Below, piece after piece: positions 49,792 through 60,047 of a stretch of 64,000 bases of DNA. Each line of letters starts with the position of its first letter. Positions within the stretch are counted from its first letter, which is position 1. Source of the stretch: Aliidiomarina shirensis (GTDB taxonomy: Bacteria; Pseudomonadota; Gammaproteobacteria; Enterobacterales; Alteromonadaceae); NCBI RefSeq assembly GCF_003987345.1, contig NZ_PIPP01000002.1, forward strand, positions 434,001 through 498,000, written 5' to 3'. The translations under genes and the position numbers were made by a program. The notes under the pieces were generated by a model, which saw nothing but the letters and a program-made list of their open reading frames with translations, was not told where the DNA came from and did no database searches.

Positions 49792-50372
49792 TGGAAAGTG
49801 GAATGCAAGCTTCGAACAACCCTTATGTAAGCACTTGGTACGGCGATATCCACGAAGATCTACTCGCGCGCTTTAAAACAATAAAGCTGCTGGTATGCGA
49901 TGTTGATGGGGTATTTTCCGATGGCCGAATTTATCTAGGAAACAACGGTGAAGAACTAAAGGCTTTTCATACGCGCGATGGATTGGGTGTTAAGGCGCTG
50001 CTATCTGCCGGCATTGAAGTGGCGGTAATCACCGGAAGAACTTCAACCATTGTGCAATCACGCATGCAAGCCTTGGGCGTTCAACACATTTATCAAGGCC
50101 AACACGATAAGCTGATGGCGTTGCGCGAGATTCAAAGCCAAACAGGTATATCACTCGAACAAACGGCAAGTGTGGGCGACGACACCCCCGACTTGGCGCT
50201 TTTTCAAGGTTCGCAACTTGCATTTAGCGTATTCGATGGCCACCCACAAGTGCAGCAACATGCGCATTACGTTACCCAACAGCGTGGTGGCTTCGGAGCG
50301 GTTCGCGAAATTGCCGATTTACTATTATTAAGCCAAGGGCTGCTGCATCAAGTTCAGGAGAGCAGCACGTGA
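49791..50372 (+). CDS. kdsC: KDO 8-phosphate phosphatase KdsC
   Basis: HAD-family phosphatase that releases KDO from KDO-8-phosphate. It has 193 residues. Motif I CDVDGVFSDG, motif II ITGRTS and motif III GDDTPDL are present; no cap domain, as in the family (it acts as a tetramer). It overlaps lptC (GTGA). Confidence 0.95.
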   Translation: MESGMQASNNPYVSTWYGDIHEDLLARFKTIKLLVCDVDGVFSDGRIYLGNNGEELKAFHTRDGLGVKALLSAGIEVAVITGRTSTIVQSRMQALGVQHIYQGQHDKLMALREIQSQTGISLEQTASVGDDTPDLALFQGSQLAFSVFDGHPQVQQHAHYVTQQRGGFGAVREIADLLLLSQGLLHQVQESST

Positions 50373-50962
50373 ACCGTCGAAGTATCATCATCACGCTATT
50401 AGTGGCATTAATTGCTGCTATCATTTTATGGAACGCCTTTGATGATGAGGAAACCATTGAAAGCGGTGAACGTACTGAAATGCTCATTCCCGATTTTACA
50501 GCGACTGGGCTAGAAACACGGGTATTCGAATCAGATGGTCGCTTAGCTCAGCAGATTCGAGCAGAGCACATGGCTCATTTTAGTGCGTTGAACCTCACCG
50601 AGTTGGAAAGCCCTGTATATATTACCTACCTCAATGAGCTTGCGGTAGATAGTGCCGAAACCGGCAGTGTATGGGAAGTATCAGCAGAAAAAGGGCGTTA
50701 TTACGAAGGTGAGCGCCTTGAATTAGAATCGAATGTGCTTATCCTTAACCGCTCCAACACCGGCTATATTGATGAGATTAAAACCGATTTCATCAGCATC
50801 GATTTACAAAATCGTACCATGCACACAGATTCCCCTGTTACTATTCAGGGTATTCGATTTATTGTTAACGGCAATGGAATGCGCGTTGATTTAGAAGCAC
50901 AGCAATTGGAGCTTATCGATCATGTTGAAACCATTTACTACCCTCGCTCTGCTCGCCCTTAG
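50369..50962 (+). CDS. lptC: LPS export protein LptC
   Basis: Bitopic inner-membrane protein that passes LPS from LptB2FG to LptA. It has 197 residues: one membrane helix (about 5-22) and a periplasmic beta-jellyroll. The start is GTG 50369 with AGGAG 8 nt upstream, overlapping the kdsC stop. Recognised by topology, family pattern and place in kdsC-lptC-lptA-lptB. Confidence 0.93.
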   Translation: MNRRSIIITLLVALIAAIILWNAFDDEETIESGERTEMLIPDFTATGLETRVFESDGRLAQQIRAEHMAHFSALNLTELESPVYITYLNELAVDSAETGSVWEVSAEKGRYYEGERLELESNVLILNRSNTGYIDEIKTDFISIDLQNRTMHTDSPVTIQGIRFIVNGNGMRVDLEAQQLELIDHVETIYYPRSARP

Positions 50963-51497
50963 TATTGGTGTGAGCGCTACGAACGAGGTGAATGCGAACG
51001 CACTGAGTGCGAGCGCCATTACCAACGCGCAAGAATCTACTCTGGCGCGGGATTTTGCTGAGCCGATGCGTATTCTTGCTGATAATGATTTGTTGGATTT
51101 AGCTGAAAACGTTTACCGCGCGACTGGCAATGTACGGATAACCCAAGGAAGCTTAAAAATAACCGCGCATACCCTAGCTGTTACCGGCTTTGAAAACGAC
51201 AGAGGTGAGCAAGAGCTATTTATTCTTGAAGGCAACGATGATGCGCCCGCTACGTATGAACAAGAAATACAACCTGACGTTATCGTGAATGCGCATGCAA
51301 ACCGCATCGAGTACGATGCTACCGAACGTGTATTAAAATTGATTGGCGCTGCAGAACTCAATCAAGATGGGAATTCAGTACGTGCTGAAACCATCACTTA
51401 TTATGTTGAAACGATGCAAGTAAGCGCTACTCGCGGCGAAGAGCAGGTAGAAACGATTTTCCGCCCACGCCAGCGCACCGAAGACGAGCAAAATTAA
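50922..51497 (+). CDS. lptA: Periplasmic LPS bridge protein LptA
   Basis: Forms the periplasmic bridge that carries LPS to LptDE. It has 191 residues with a Sec signal peptide (about first 26 residues) and the OstA/LptA repeat ([16 protein letters not shown]...[15 protein letters not shown]). It overlaps the end of lptC by 41 nt, an unusually long but common overlap in this operon type. Confidence 0.94.
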   Translation: MLKPFTTLALLALSIGVSATNEVNANALSASAITNAQESTLARDFAEPMRILADNDLLDLAENVYRATGNVRITQGSLKITAHTLAVTGFENDRGEQELFILEGNDDAPATYEQEIQPDVIVNAHANRIEYDATERVLKLIGAAELNQDGNSVRAETITYYVETMQVSATRGEEQVETIFRPRQRTEDEQN

Positions 51498-51499
51498 GC

Positions 51500-52225
51500 A
51501 TGACAACTCTAAAAGCCGAACATTTAGCAAAAGCCTACAAAGGCCGCACCGTAGTGAAAGATGTCAGTATCGAAGTCGATGCTGGCCAAATTGTTGGGCT
51601 TCTAGGCCCAAATGGTGCGGGTAAAACCACCACTTTTTATATGATCGTTGGCCTCGTCGCGAATGATAAAGGCAGCATTCGGCTTGATGATGAAGATATC
51701 ACCCTACTTCCAATGCACGCGCGGGCTCGCAAAGGGATTGGCTATTTACCGCAAGAAGCATCCGTTTTTCGCAAACTCAGCGTTCGCGATAACATTATGG
51801 CAATTCTACAAACTCGAAAAGAGCTTAGTGCTAGCCAACGGGAAGATAAACTCGATGAACTGGTAAATGAGTTTCATATTGGCCATATCGTTGAGAATTT
51901 GGGCATGAGCTTATCGGGCGGTGAGCGTCGCCGAGTAGAAATAGCGCGCGCTTTGGCCGCAGAGCCGAAATTTATTCTTCTAGATGAACCGTTCGCAGGG
52001 GTTGATCCAATCTCGGTGCTCGATATAAAGAAAATCATTCAACAGCTTAGTGACCGCGGTATTGGTGTACTTATTACCGATCACAACGTTCGGGAAACCC
52101 TTTCTGTGTGCGAAACGGCGTATATCGTGAGCCAGGGTAATTTGATTGCGAAAGGCACTGCTGATGAAGTTTTGGCCAACCAACAAGTAAAAGATGTGTA
52201 TTTGGGCGACCAATTCACCTTGTAA
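51500..52225 (+). CDS. lptB: LPS export ABC transporter ATPase LptB
   Basis: A 241-residue ATPase that powers LPS extraction with LptFG. Walker [10 protein letters not shown] (about residue 37), Q-loop, signature [10 protein letters not shown], Walker B FILLDEPF and the ITDHNVRET switch are all present. It starts 2 nt after lptA. Confidence 0.97.
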   Translation: MTTLKAEHLAKAYKGRTVVKDVSIEVDAGQIVGLLGPNGAGKTTTFYMIVGLVANDKGSIRLDDEDITLLPMHARARKGIGYLPQEASVFRKLSVRDNIMAILQTRKELSASQREDKLDELVNEFHIGHIVENLGMSLSGGERRRVEIARALAAEPKFILLDEPFAGVDPISVLDIKKIIQQLSDRGIGVLITDHNVRETLSVCETAYIVSQGNLIAKGTADEVLANQQVKDVYLGDQFTL

Positions 52226-52308
52226 TTTATTCTACGGCACCCATGATATAAGTATGTTCAGCGTTTTTATGGCGCGTAAACCCAGATGACACCAGAGATA
52301 ATTATTCC

Positions 52309-53664
52309 ATGAAGCAAGGCTTGCAGCTTAAGTTTGGCCAAAACTTAACCATGACCCCGCAATTGCAACAAGCAATTCGGTTGCTGCAGTTATCTTCATT
52401 AGAACTTCAGCAAGAAATCCAAGAAGCCTTGGAAAACAATCCATTACTCGAACTTCCAGAAGAAGAAAGCGTATCAAACTGGGAACAAAACGTTTCCGCC
52501 AGTATATCCTCAAGCGCCGGCGTTGCAGCAGAAGATGATTATGTTTATCAGGGCGAAACTAACGAATCGTTACAAGATTATCTTATTTGGCAAATGCGCC
52601 TTTCCCATTTTTCGGAAACCGACGAGCAAATAGCACTCATTATTATTGATGCAATCGATGATAGTGGCTACCTAACCCAATCATTGGATGAAGTGCTTGC
52701 CGCCGCGCAACAGCAAGATGACGAAATAACCGCGGAAGAAGTAGCGGTTGTTTTAAAGCGCATACAACACTTTGAACCGCTAGGTGTAGCATCACGTAGT
52801 GTACGTGAGTGCTTACTTTTACAATTAAATCAGCTGCCAAGCGATACACCCGCACTGGCGGCAACCAAAAACGTAGTCGATAATTATTTAGAGCTGTTAG
52901 GAAAACGGGATTATCGAACCTTAGCGCGTAAATCACGTTTAAAAGAAAATGTGATTCGGAATGTATTGGAACTACTACAGCAATTGAACCCTCGCCCGGG
53001 TGATAGTTTTTCCAGTGGTGAATCGGATTATATTATTCCCGATATACAAGTAAGAAAACATAACGGCCGTTGGATTGCTGAATTACATCCAGCCTCAATG
53101 CCTAAATTACGTGTAAATGAAACCTACGCGGCTATGCACAGCAATAGACACAATAACGGCTGTAGTAGTGGTGACGCTGACTACATAAAACAACACTTGC
53201 AAGAGGCGCGCTGGTTCATTAAAAGTATTGAAAGTAGAAATGAAACTTTACTTAAGGTTGCCCATTGTATCGTGCAGCGACAACAGGCATTCTTTGAGTA
53301 TGGTCCAGAATCAATGAAACCAATGATTCTAAGTGATGTCGCAGATAGTATAGATATGCATGAATCAACCATTTCGCGTGTTACAACGCAGAAGTTCATG
53401 CATTCCCCACAAGGTGTTTTCGAGCTGAAGTATTTTTTCTCGAGCCATGTAAGCACTGATGAAGGGGGTGAGTATTCATCTACTGCAATTCGTGCGTTAA
53501 TTCGCAAATTGGTTGCAGCAGAGAATCCGGGGAAGCCATTGAGCGATAATAAGTTAGCAACGCTGTTGGCCGACCAGGGTATTCAAGTAGCAAGACGGAC
53601 CATCGCGAAGTACCGGGAATCATTAAATATCCCGTCTTCGAGTCAACGGAAGAGTCTGCTTTAA
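52309..53664 (+). CDS. rpoN: RNA polymerase sigma-54 factor RpoN
   Basis: Alternative sigma factor that needs enhancer-binding activators. It has 451 residues, against 477 in E. coli, mainly because of a shorter acidic region II. The glutamine- and leucine-rich region I (LTMTPQLQQAIRLLQLS) and the RpoN box ARRTIAKYRE at 428-437 are intact. It follows lptB by 83 nt. Confidence 0.97.
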   Translation: MKQGLQLKFGQNLTMTPQLQQAIRLLQLSSLELQQEIQEALENNPLLELPEEESVSNWEQNVSASISSSAGVAAEDDYVYQGETNESLQDYLIWQMRLSHFSETDEQIALIIIDAIDDSGYLTQSLDEVLAAAQQQDDEITAEEVAVVLKRIQHFEPLGVASRSVRECLLLQLNQLPSDTPALAATKNVVDNYLELLGKRDYRTLARKSRLKENVIRNVLELLQQLNPRPGDSFSSGESDYIIPDIQVRKHNGRWIAELHPASMPKLRVNETYAAMHSNRHNNGCSSGDADYIKQHLQEARWFIKSIESRNETLLKVAHCIVQRQQAFFEYGPESMKPMILSDVADSIDMHESTISRVTTQKFMHSPQGVFELKYFFSSHVSTDEGGEYSSTAIRALIRKLVAAENPGKPLSDNKLATLLADQGIQVARRTIAKYRESLNIPSSSQRKSLL

Positions 53665-53688
53665 CTATCAATAGAAGGAAGATGTGCT

Positions 53689-53976
53689 ATGCAAATTAAT
53701 CTTACGGGTCACCATGTTGATATTACCGATGCTCTAAGAACCTATGTTGACACCAAATTTTCCAAGCTTGAGCGCCACTTCGATCATATAAATAACGTTC
53801 ATGTGATATTGAATGTTGAAAAACTCATGCAAAAAGCGGAAGCTACTCTTCATCTAAATGGGGGCGAAGTTTTTGCCACATCGGAGCATCACGATATGTA
53901 CACCGCTATTGATGGTCTGATCAACAAACTCGATCGCCAAGTTATTAAACATAAAGAAAAGTTGAGTAAGCATTAG
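53689..53976 (+). CDS. hpf: Ribosome hibernation promoting factor HPF (short form)
   Basis: A 95-residue protein that helps form inactive 100S ribosomes in stationary phase together with RMF. The start MQINLTGHHVDITDALR and the DMYTAIDGLINKLDRQ segment are typical of the short gammaproteobacterial form. Located in rpoN-hpf-ptsN. Confidence 0.95.
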   Translation: MQINLTGHHVDITDALRTYVDTKFSKLERHFDHINNVHVILNVEKLMQKAEATLHLNGGEVFATSEHHDMYTAIDGLINKLDRQVIKHKEKLSKH

Positions 53977-53980
53977 GATC

Positions 53981-54451
53981 ATGGAACTAAAAGATATCCT
54001 TAGCCCAGATAACACGCGCGTTGCCGTTGAAGAGAGCAGCAAAAAGAAAATTCTTGAGCTTATAAGCCAGCTCGTTGCACCTAAACTTGCTGGTGTAAGC
54101 AAAGCTGATATCTTCGATAGCTTACTCCAACGCGAACGCTTAGGTAGCACGGGTATTGGGCTAGGTATCGCAATCCCTCACGGCCGGCTGGAAAATGCCG
54201 GCCAACCGGTTGCGGCACTCATTACTCTCGCGCAACCTATTGATTTTGATGCTATTGATAACCAACCAGTAGACATCATTTTTGCACTTTTGGTACCAAA
54301 AGATAATCCAGAATTGCATCTACAAACCTTATCTGCCGTTGCTGCAAAGCTAAATCAAAAAGATTGTTGCCGCTCATTACGCCATTCCACCTCAAGCTCT
54401 GAACTCTATGAGTTAATGACTAAGGAAGATACAGCCGATTCATGCAACTAA
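53981..54451 (+). CDS. ptsN: PTS nitrogen IIA protein PtsN (EIIA-Ntr)
   Basis: Regulatory phosphotransferase protein that controls potassium and nitrogen-related targets. It has 156 residues. The phosphorylated histidine is His67 (IPHGRL). It overlaps rapZ by 10 nt. Confidence 0.95.
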   Translation: MELKDILSPDNTRVAVEESSKKKILELISQLVAPKLAGVSKADIFDSLLQRERLGSTGIGLGIAIPHGRLENAGQPVAALITLAQPIDFDAIDNQPVDIIFALLVPKDNPELHLQTLSAVAAKLNQKDCCRSLRHSTSSSELYELMTKEDTADSCN

Positions 54452-55311
54452 TCATCGTAAGCGGGCGCTCTGGCTCAGGAAAAACCGTAGCGCTGAGAGC
54501 ACTAGAGGATCTCGGGTATTATTGCGTTGATAACCTGCCCGTAGCATTATTACCTGCGCTTGTGCATACCGTAATTGAGCGTTACGAAACCATTGCGATT
54601 AGTATCGATGTTCGCAACTTAGCAAGTGATAACAGCGAACTTAACGATGCGCTTGAGTTTCTTCCACACGATGTGAAAGCTGATATTTTATTTCTTGATG
54701 CAAACGACGACATTCTTATCCGCCGTTATGGCGAAACGCGCCGGTTGCATCCACTTTCACAATCCGATTTAACTTTAGCGGATGCCATTCAAGCGGAAGG
54801 GCAAATTCTTGAGCCTCTTGCGCACCAAGCAACTTGGCGAATTGATAGCAGTGAATTAAGCCTGCACGAACTTATTGAGCAAGTTACCGAACGGGTATTA
54901 GGGCGCAAGCAAAACAAGCTCATGTTAGTGTTTATGTCGTTTGGTTTTAAACATGGAATCCCAACCACTGCGGATACCGTGTTTGATGCGCGAATTCTGC
55001 CCAACCCACATTGGGAACCTGAATTGCGCCAGTATTCCGGCCTTGATGCACCCGTTCAGCATTATCTAAGCCAACAGCAATTAGTAACCAAATTTATCTA
55101 TCAAACTGAGAATTTTATCAGCACTTGGTTACCCTACTTTCAGCGCAGTAATCGTAGTTACCTTACTATTGCCGTTGGCTGCACCGGCGGGCAACACCGT
55201 TCTGTGTATATCACAGAGAAGCTGGCTGAAGGAATCGCCGCGCAACATCCACATATTCGAATAAAGCATAGAGAACTAGAAAGAAAAAATAATGCCAAAT
55301 CTGAGTCGTAG
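54442..55311 (+). CDS. rapZ: RNase adaptor protein RapZ
   Basis: Nucleotide-binding adaptor that in E. coli presents the sRNA GlmZ to RNase E and so controls GlmS and amino-sugar supply. It has 289 residues, with P-loop GRSGSGKT at 8-15 and the conserved C-terminal CTGGQHRSVYI. The basic end (KHRELERKN) fits RNA binding. Whether GlmY/GlmZ sRNAs exist here is not visible. Confidence 0.95.
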   Translation: MQLIIVSGRSGSGKTVALRALEDLGYYCVDNLPVALLPALVHTVIERYETIAISIDVRNLASDNSELNDALEFLPHDVKADILFLDANDDILIRRYGETRRLHPLSQSDLTLADAIQAEGQILEPLAHQATWRIDSSELSLHELIEQVTERVLGRKQNKLMLVFMSFGFKHGIPTTADTVFDARILPNPHWEPELRQYSGLDAPVQHYLSQQQLVTKFIYQTENFISTWLPYFQRSNRSYLTIAVGCTGGQHRSVYITEKLAEGIAAQHPHIRIKHRELERKNNAKSES

Positions 55312-55567
55312 AGTAGAAATTCGCAATAAGCTCGGCTTGCACGCGCGAGCCGCCACAAAACTCGCACGATTAGCCAGCGAGTTTGATGCCAAGGTGATCA
55401 TTGCCCAAGATGGTAAAGAAGTGGATGCCGGCAGTGTAATGGGGTTAATGCTGTTGGCCAGCCAGCAAGGTAAAGTTATTGAAATCAAAGCTACCGGCAA
55501 AGATGCAGAGGCCGCGTTGGAAGCGATTACCACCCTAGTGCAAGAACGTTTTCATGAAGACGAGTAA
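55292..55567 (+). CDS. ptsO: Phosphocarrier protein NPr (PtsO)
   Basis: HPr-like carrier that passes phosphate from EI-Ntr to PtsN. It has 91 residues; phosphorylated His17 is in GLHARAATK. It overlaps the end of rapZ by 20 nt and ends the rpoN run at a terminator. Confidence 0.95.
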   Translation: MPNLSRRVEIRNKLGLHARAATKLARLASEFDAKVIIAQDGKEVDAGSVMGLMLLASQQGKVIEIKATGKDAEAALEAITTLVQERFHEDE

Positions 55568-55603
55568 TACACACGCCACTTGCTGAATGTTTAAATAGCC
55601 AAT

Positions 55604-55629
55604 AAAAAAGGAGCCAAAGCTCCTTTTTT
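55604..55629. terminator. Bidirectional terminator between ptsO and pmbA
   Basis: AAAAAAGGAGC (55604-55614), loop CAAA, GCTCCTTTTTT (55619-55629). It suits both convergent genes. Confidence 0.88.
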
Positions 55630-55659
55630 GCTATTTCAGGTTATCCTTGCGTTCAATAC

Positions 55660-57042
55660 TTATGACCCAGCTATTTTCATATCCGCTAGCAACACTGAAC
55701 CGCACTGCACACCATGGCGCGGATCAACATCAGCCGACATCGCCACCATATTTCTGAACATATCCCGCAAGTTACCGGCTATCGTTACTTCGGTTACTGG
55801 AAACTGGATCTCGCCATTCTCAACCCAGAAACCAGCAGCACCACGGCTGTAATCGCCAGTAACCAAGTTAATCCCTTGCCCCATTAACTCGGTAACGAGC
55901 AAGCCGGTTCCCATACGTTTACACAAAGCCGCTAAATCAGCATCAAGTTGTGGTGCTTGCGCTTGCACGAACCAATTGTGAATACCACCTGCATGCCCAG
56001 TTGTTTGCATACCCAACTTACGGGCTGCATAACTGGTCAATAAATAAGTATCTAATACACCAGCGGTAACAATATCGCGTTCTTTTGTAGCCACCCCTTC
56101 GTGGTCAAATGGGCTGGTAGCTAAGCCTCCTGGCAGTAAAGGATTCTCATGAATACTCAACCAATCAGGAAAGATTTGCTTACCGAGATGATCGAGTAAA
56201 AATGTGCTCTTGCGATAAAGGTTTCCGCCACTAATAGCGCCTGCAAACTGGCCAAAAATGCCATGTGCTAAATCACTATGAAAAATAACCGGCGCAGAGC
56301 ATGTGGGTATGGAACGGGCGCCCAAACGAGCAACCGTAGCTGCCGCGGCTTCCCGAGCAACTGCTTCTGGCGTATTCAATAAAGCAGGATTACGCGCCAT
56401 GGTATAGGCATAATCGCGCTCCATTTTTTCGCCTTCTTTGGCGATGGGCATACAGCTCAAGCTCTGTCGTGAACTCATATAGTGGCCCGTAAAACCGTGG
56501 CTATTACCGTATACACGGAACCCACAATGGCTCGAATAATGCGCACCATCGGAATTGATAATACGCGGATCCGCAGCCAACATTACTTTTTCGCAGGCTA
56601 ACGCTTGTTCTGCAGCATAATCAGGCGATTGATTTGCAGCATAGAATAACTCAGGGTCAGTATAGCCAGTGGCCATTAATGCTTTATCCGCTAGCCCTGA
56701 ACATGCATCCGCCTCTGTCCAGCGGGCTATGGCATCAGCCTTTTCAACTGCAATTAACACCGCTTCTGATGAAAGATCAGACGTACTCGCACTGCCTTTA
56801 CTTTGGCCACGGTACACGGTGATACCTAACGAACCATCTTGATTAAATTCAACCGTTTCAATTTCTTCTAATCGGGTACTCACACTCAGCCCACGGCTGT
56901 GCGCCAGTGCACATTCAGCTGCGGAAGCACCCCGCTTTTTAGCAGCCGCCAACGCTGCTTCTACTGCCGAAATTGCGCGCTCTAGATCGGGTTGCAGCTG
57001 ATCGCGAGATGTTAAACCTGTATCGTTATTTAAATTAGCCAA
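55660..57042 (-). CDS. pmbA: Metalloprotease subunit PmbA/TldE
   Basis: Partner of TldD in the TldD/TldE protease, which trims unfolded or modified peptides such as microcin B17 and the CcdA antitoxin in E. coli. It has 460 residues. No HExxxH is present, as usual: TldE is the non-catalytic half. The start is read as TTG 57042 because GAGG lies 6 nt upstream; another TTG four codons earlier is possible. It is divergent from darP. Confidence 0.93.
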   Translation of the reverse strand: MANLNNDTGLTSRDQLQPDLERAISAVEAALAAAKKRGASAAECALAHSRGLSVSTRLEEIETVEFNQDGSLGITVYRGQSKGSASTSDLSSEAVLIAVEKADAIARWTEADACSGLADKALMATGYTDPELFYAANQSPDYAAEQALACEKVMLAADPRIINSDGAHYSSHCGFRVYGNSHGFTGHYMSSRQSLSCMPIAKEGEKMERDYAYTMARNPALLNTPEAVAREAAAATVARLGARSIPTCSAPVIFHSDLAHGIFGQFAGAISGGNLYRKSTFLLDHLGKQIFPDWLSIHENPLLPGGLATSPFDHEGVATKERDIVTAGVLDTYLLTSYAARKLGMQTTGHAGGIHNWFVQAQAPQLDADLAALCKRMGTGLLVTELMGQGINLVTGDYSRGAAGFWVENGEIQFPVTEVTIAGNLRDMFRNMVAMSADVDPRHGVQCGSVLLADMKIAGS

Positions 57043-57136
57043 AAAAAACCTCAAATATTATGGTGAGCAGCCGGTATATCACCGGAGGCTGCTTCCTGAT
57101 AAACTTAGCGCATTGAATAGTTAGGTGAACCTGAAC

Positions 57137-57658
57137 ATGCAACGCGATAACCAAGATGAACATTTAGATGATGGCGAACTCAGTAAAACACAACTGAAAC
57201 GCCATTCCCAAGATATGCACGACCTCGGCGTAAAACTGGTTAAAATGGGCAGCAACGGCCTAAAACAAATACCACTTGATGATGAAACACTTGCCGCCGT
57301 TAAGCTTGCCAAAAAAATTGAACATAAACGCGAAGGCTATCGCCGCCAGTTGCAGCTTGTAGCCAAGCTTTTACGTAATAGCGATACAGGCCCAATTCTA
57401 GCGGCTATCGATGAGCTGGAGAATAAAGCACTCTACCAAGCTGCCCATTTTCATGCACTTGAGAAATGGCGTGATCGCGTGTTAAATCAAGGCGATGAAG
57501 CCATTCAAGACCTGCTTGATGTATACCCACATGGTGATCGTCAGCAGCTACGCCAATATGCGCGCCAAGCCGCGAAAGAACAAGAGCAGAATAAGCCGCC
57601 AGCAGCTTCGCGTGCCCTCTTTAAATATATTCGTAGCTTGAGCGAATCTGCGAGCTAA
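57137..57658 (+). CDS. darP: Ribosome biogenesis factor DarP (YjgA)
   Basis: A 173-residue helical, highly charged protein that associates with late 50S precursors. The SKTQLKR start segment, IPLDDET and the end ALFKYIRSL are typical. The start is ATG 57137 with AGGTGA 8 nt upstream; a GTG four codons before is an alternative. It stands between pmbA and tldD. Confidence 0.93.
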   Translation: MQRDNQDEHLDDGELSKTQLKRHSQDMHDLGVKLVKMGSNGLKQIPLDDETLAAVKLAKKIEHKREGYRRQLQLVAKLLRNSDTGPILAAIDELENKALYQAAHFHALEKWRDRVLNQGDEAIQDLLDVYPHGDRQQLRQYARQAAKEQEQNKPPAASRALFKYIRSLSESAS

Positions 57659-57665
57659 CCAACCC

Positions 57666-57701
57666 TGTGTTTGCAGGCAAGAATCACTTGCCGCAAACAC
57701 A
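57666..57701. terminator. Long hairpin between darP and tldD
   Basis: TGTGTTTGC (57666-57674), A bulge, GGCAAG / CTTGCC, GCAAACACA (57693-57701): 15 paired bases with one bulge between convergent genes. No T-tract, so termination is inferred from position. Confidence 0.65.
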
Positions 57702-57709
57702 CGGTACAT

Positions 57710-59191
57710 CTATTCCGTACCACCCACTGTCATGTTATCTATCTTCAGCGTTGGCTGACCCACACCTACGGGTAAACTTTGGCCATCTTTACCACACACA
57801 CCAATACCCGTATCTAATGCTAAATCATTCCCTATCATGGAAACCGCAGCCATTGCTTCCGGCCCGTTACCAATAAGTGTGGCACCTTTTAACGGTGCAG
57901 TAATTTTACCATCTTCAATGAGATAAGCTTCTGATGCCGAAAACACGAACTTCCCAGATGTAATATCAACTTGCCCGCCAGAAAACTGCGGTGCAAAAAT
58001 ACCACGTTTCACCGAAGCAATAATTTCTTCCTGCGTTTTATCACCACCTAACATATAGGTGTTGGTCATTCGTGGCATCGGCAAGTGCGCGTATGATTCT
58101 CTACGGCCATTTCCTGTGGGCGCTACGCCCATCAGCCGCGCATTCAATTTATCTTGCATGTAGCCCACTAGGCGGCCATCTTCAATAAGCACATTATATT
58201 GGCTTGGCGTGCCCTCATCATCAACGCTGAGAGAACCGCGGCGATTCGCAATGGTGCCATCATCCACAATAGTGCAGCCTTTCCCAGCAACTTGCTCGCC
58301 GATGCGGCCACTGTAAGATGATGCGCCTTTTCGATTAAAATCACCTTCTAATCCATGACCAACCGCTTCATGCAACAGCACACCAGGCCAGCCTGCGCCT
58401 AATACAACCGGCATAGTTCCAGCGGGTGCCGGTTTCGCTTCCAACATGATTAGTGCTTGGCGAACCGCTTCATCAACATAACTTAAATATCGCAGCTTAT
58501 CGGAACCCCTAGCTTGCTTAACTGAATCTGAATCAATAAACACTGGCTGCATAAAATAGTGATAATCAACGCGGCCACCACCCCCTGAAGAACCACGCTC
58601 ACGGCGGCCATTTTGCTCGGCCAATACACTGCAATTCAAGCGCACTAATGGGCGTACATCGCTTGCCAATGTGCCATCGGTAGCAGCCACTAAAATGTGC
58701 TCATAGGTGCCGGTTAAGCTAACTGAAACTTCTTGAATTCGCGGGTCAAGCTTGCGCGCATATTTATCCATGGCTTGGAGCAATTCAATTTTTTTATGTT
58801 CAGAAAAGCTATCTAATGGATTATCAACACCGTACAAAGGTTTCGCGTTGCCCGCAGTTAACGCAGCAACAGTGCGGCTTTCGCCATGATCGGCAATACC
58901 ACGAGCCGCCGCAGATGCGCGTTTGAGTGCGGCAGGATCAATACTATCGGCATAGGCAAAACCAGTTTTCTCGCCGCTAACTGCACGAACACCCAAGCCC
59001 CGCTCAATATTAAAGCTGCCACTTTTTACAATGCCATCTTCCAATACCCAGGCTTCATGGATACTGCTCTGCAAATATATATCCGCGTAATCCACGCTGC
59101 CGCTGTAGATACTTTGCAAGCTGTTTTGCAGTGCACTGTAATCGAGTTCAGCGTTATGCAATAAGTGGTCGGCCACCTGAGTATTAATCAT
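57710..59191 (-). CDS. tldD: Metalloprotease TldD
   Basis: Catalytic subunit of the TldD/TldE protease. It has 493 residues. The zinc site H274-E-A-V-G-H279 is intact (HExxxH). It overlaps the nitrilase gene by 8 nt and belongs to the rng-yhdP-nitrilase-tldD series. Confidence 0.96.
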   Translation of the reverse strand: MINTQVADHLLHNAELDYSALQNSLQSIYSGSVDYADIYLQSSIHEAWVLEDGIVKSGSFNIERGLGVRAVSGEKTGFAYADSIDPAALKRASAAARGIADHGESRTVAALTAGNAKPLYGVDNPLDSFSEHKKIELLQAMDKYARKLDPRIQEVSVSLTGTYEHILVAATDGTLASDVRPLVRLNCSVLAEQNGRRERGSSGGGGRVDYHYFMQPVFIDSDSVKQARGSDKLRYLSYVDEAVRQALIMLEAKPAPAGTMPVVLGAGWPGVLLHEAVGHGLEGDFNRKGASSYSGRIGEQVAGKGCTIVDDGTIANRRGSLSVDDEGTPSQYNVLIEDGRLVGYMQDKLNARLMGVAPTGNGRRESYAHLPMPRMTNTYMLGGDKTQEEIIASVKRGIFAPQFSGGQVDITSGKFVFSASEAYLIEDGKITAPLKGATLIGNGPEAMAAVSMIGNDLALDTGIGVCGKDGQSLPVGVGQPTLKIDNMTVGGTE

Positions 59192-60047
59192 TTAAAAACG
59201 TTACCTCAAACTGATTGTGTTGCTGCACTGGCATTCGCCCGCGCAGTTCTTCTAATTCATTAAAATCGGGAGTAAATGTGATGAAGCCCGGTTCCGATGC
59301 TAACGTGGCTGATATTCTACCCCAAGGGTCTACGATCATGCTGTGGCCCCAAGTTTCACGACCATCATCGTGGGTTCCCGTTTGGTTGGGCGCCAAGAGA
59401 TACACCTGATTTTCAATGGCGCGAGCTTGCAGAAGTGGCTGCCAATGGGCTTCGCCAGTAACTTTGGTAAAAGCCGAAGGTAATGTTATCAACTCAGCAC
59501 CTTGCGCGCGCAACGCCCGAAACATCTCCGGAAAACGTAAATCATAGCAAACCGCTAAGCCCATTTTTCCAAACGGCGTATCCACTACAACCAATTTATT
59601 TCCTGGCTTAGTGAAGGCTGATTCTCGATAACTTTTGGTATTATCGTTTACGCTCGCATCGAACAAATGGATTTTATCGTACCGTGCAGCAAGCTCGCCG
59701 TGAGCATCAAATAACAACGACGCCGCAGCGTAGCGCTCGCCACCGCGAATCGCCATAGTACCGGCTAATATCCAGAAGTTAAAACGGCGGCAACAATCAG
59801 CTATAAAATCTTGAATCGGGCCCTGCCCCAATTCTTCCGCATACTTACCTTGGGCAGCTTCGCCGGCACCAAACCGCGCAAAAGCTTCAGGCAAAATCAC
59901 AAGATGAGGCCCACCTACATTGGTACGCGCATTACTTGCTTGAATTTTTTCAAACGCCGCAAGCAAATAGGCTTTATTCGCTTCCCAATCAGCCCGTGAA
60001 GTCCATTGTAATAACGTAATCTGCGGCACTGCGGTTATATCACTCAT
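59184..60047 (-). CDS. Carbon-nitrogen hydrolase (nitrilase superfamily)
   Basis: A 287-residue amidase of the nitrilase superfamily. The catalytic triad is seen as Glu in LPEAFA, Lys in YDKIHLFD and Cys in VCYDLRFPE. Members at this locus resemble Nit1/deaminated-glutathione amidase proteins, but the substrate is not shown by the sequence. The start is ATG 60047 with GGAGG upstream. It overlaps yhdP by 8 nt. Confidence 0.9.
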   Translation of the reverse strand: MSDITAVPQITLLQWTSRADWEANKAYLLAAFEKIQASNARTNVGGPHLVILPEAFARFGAGEAAQGKYAEELGQGPIQDFIADCCRRFNFWILAGTMAIRGGERYAAASLLFDAHGELAARYDKIHLFDASVNDNTKSYRESAFTKPGNKLVVVDTPFGKMGLAVCYDLRFPEMFRALRAQGAELITLPSAFTKVTGEAHWQPLLQARAIENQVYLLAPNQTGTHDDGRETWGHSMIVDPWGRISATLASEPGFITFTPDFNELEELRGRMPVQQHNQFEVTFLND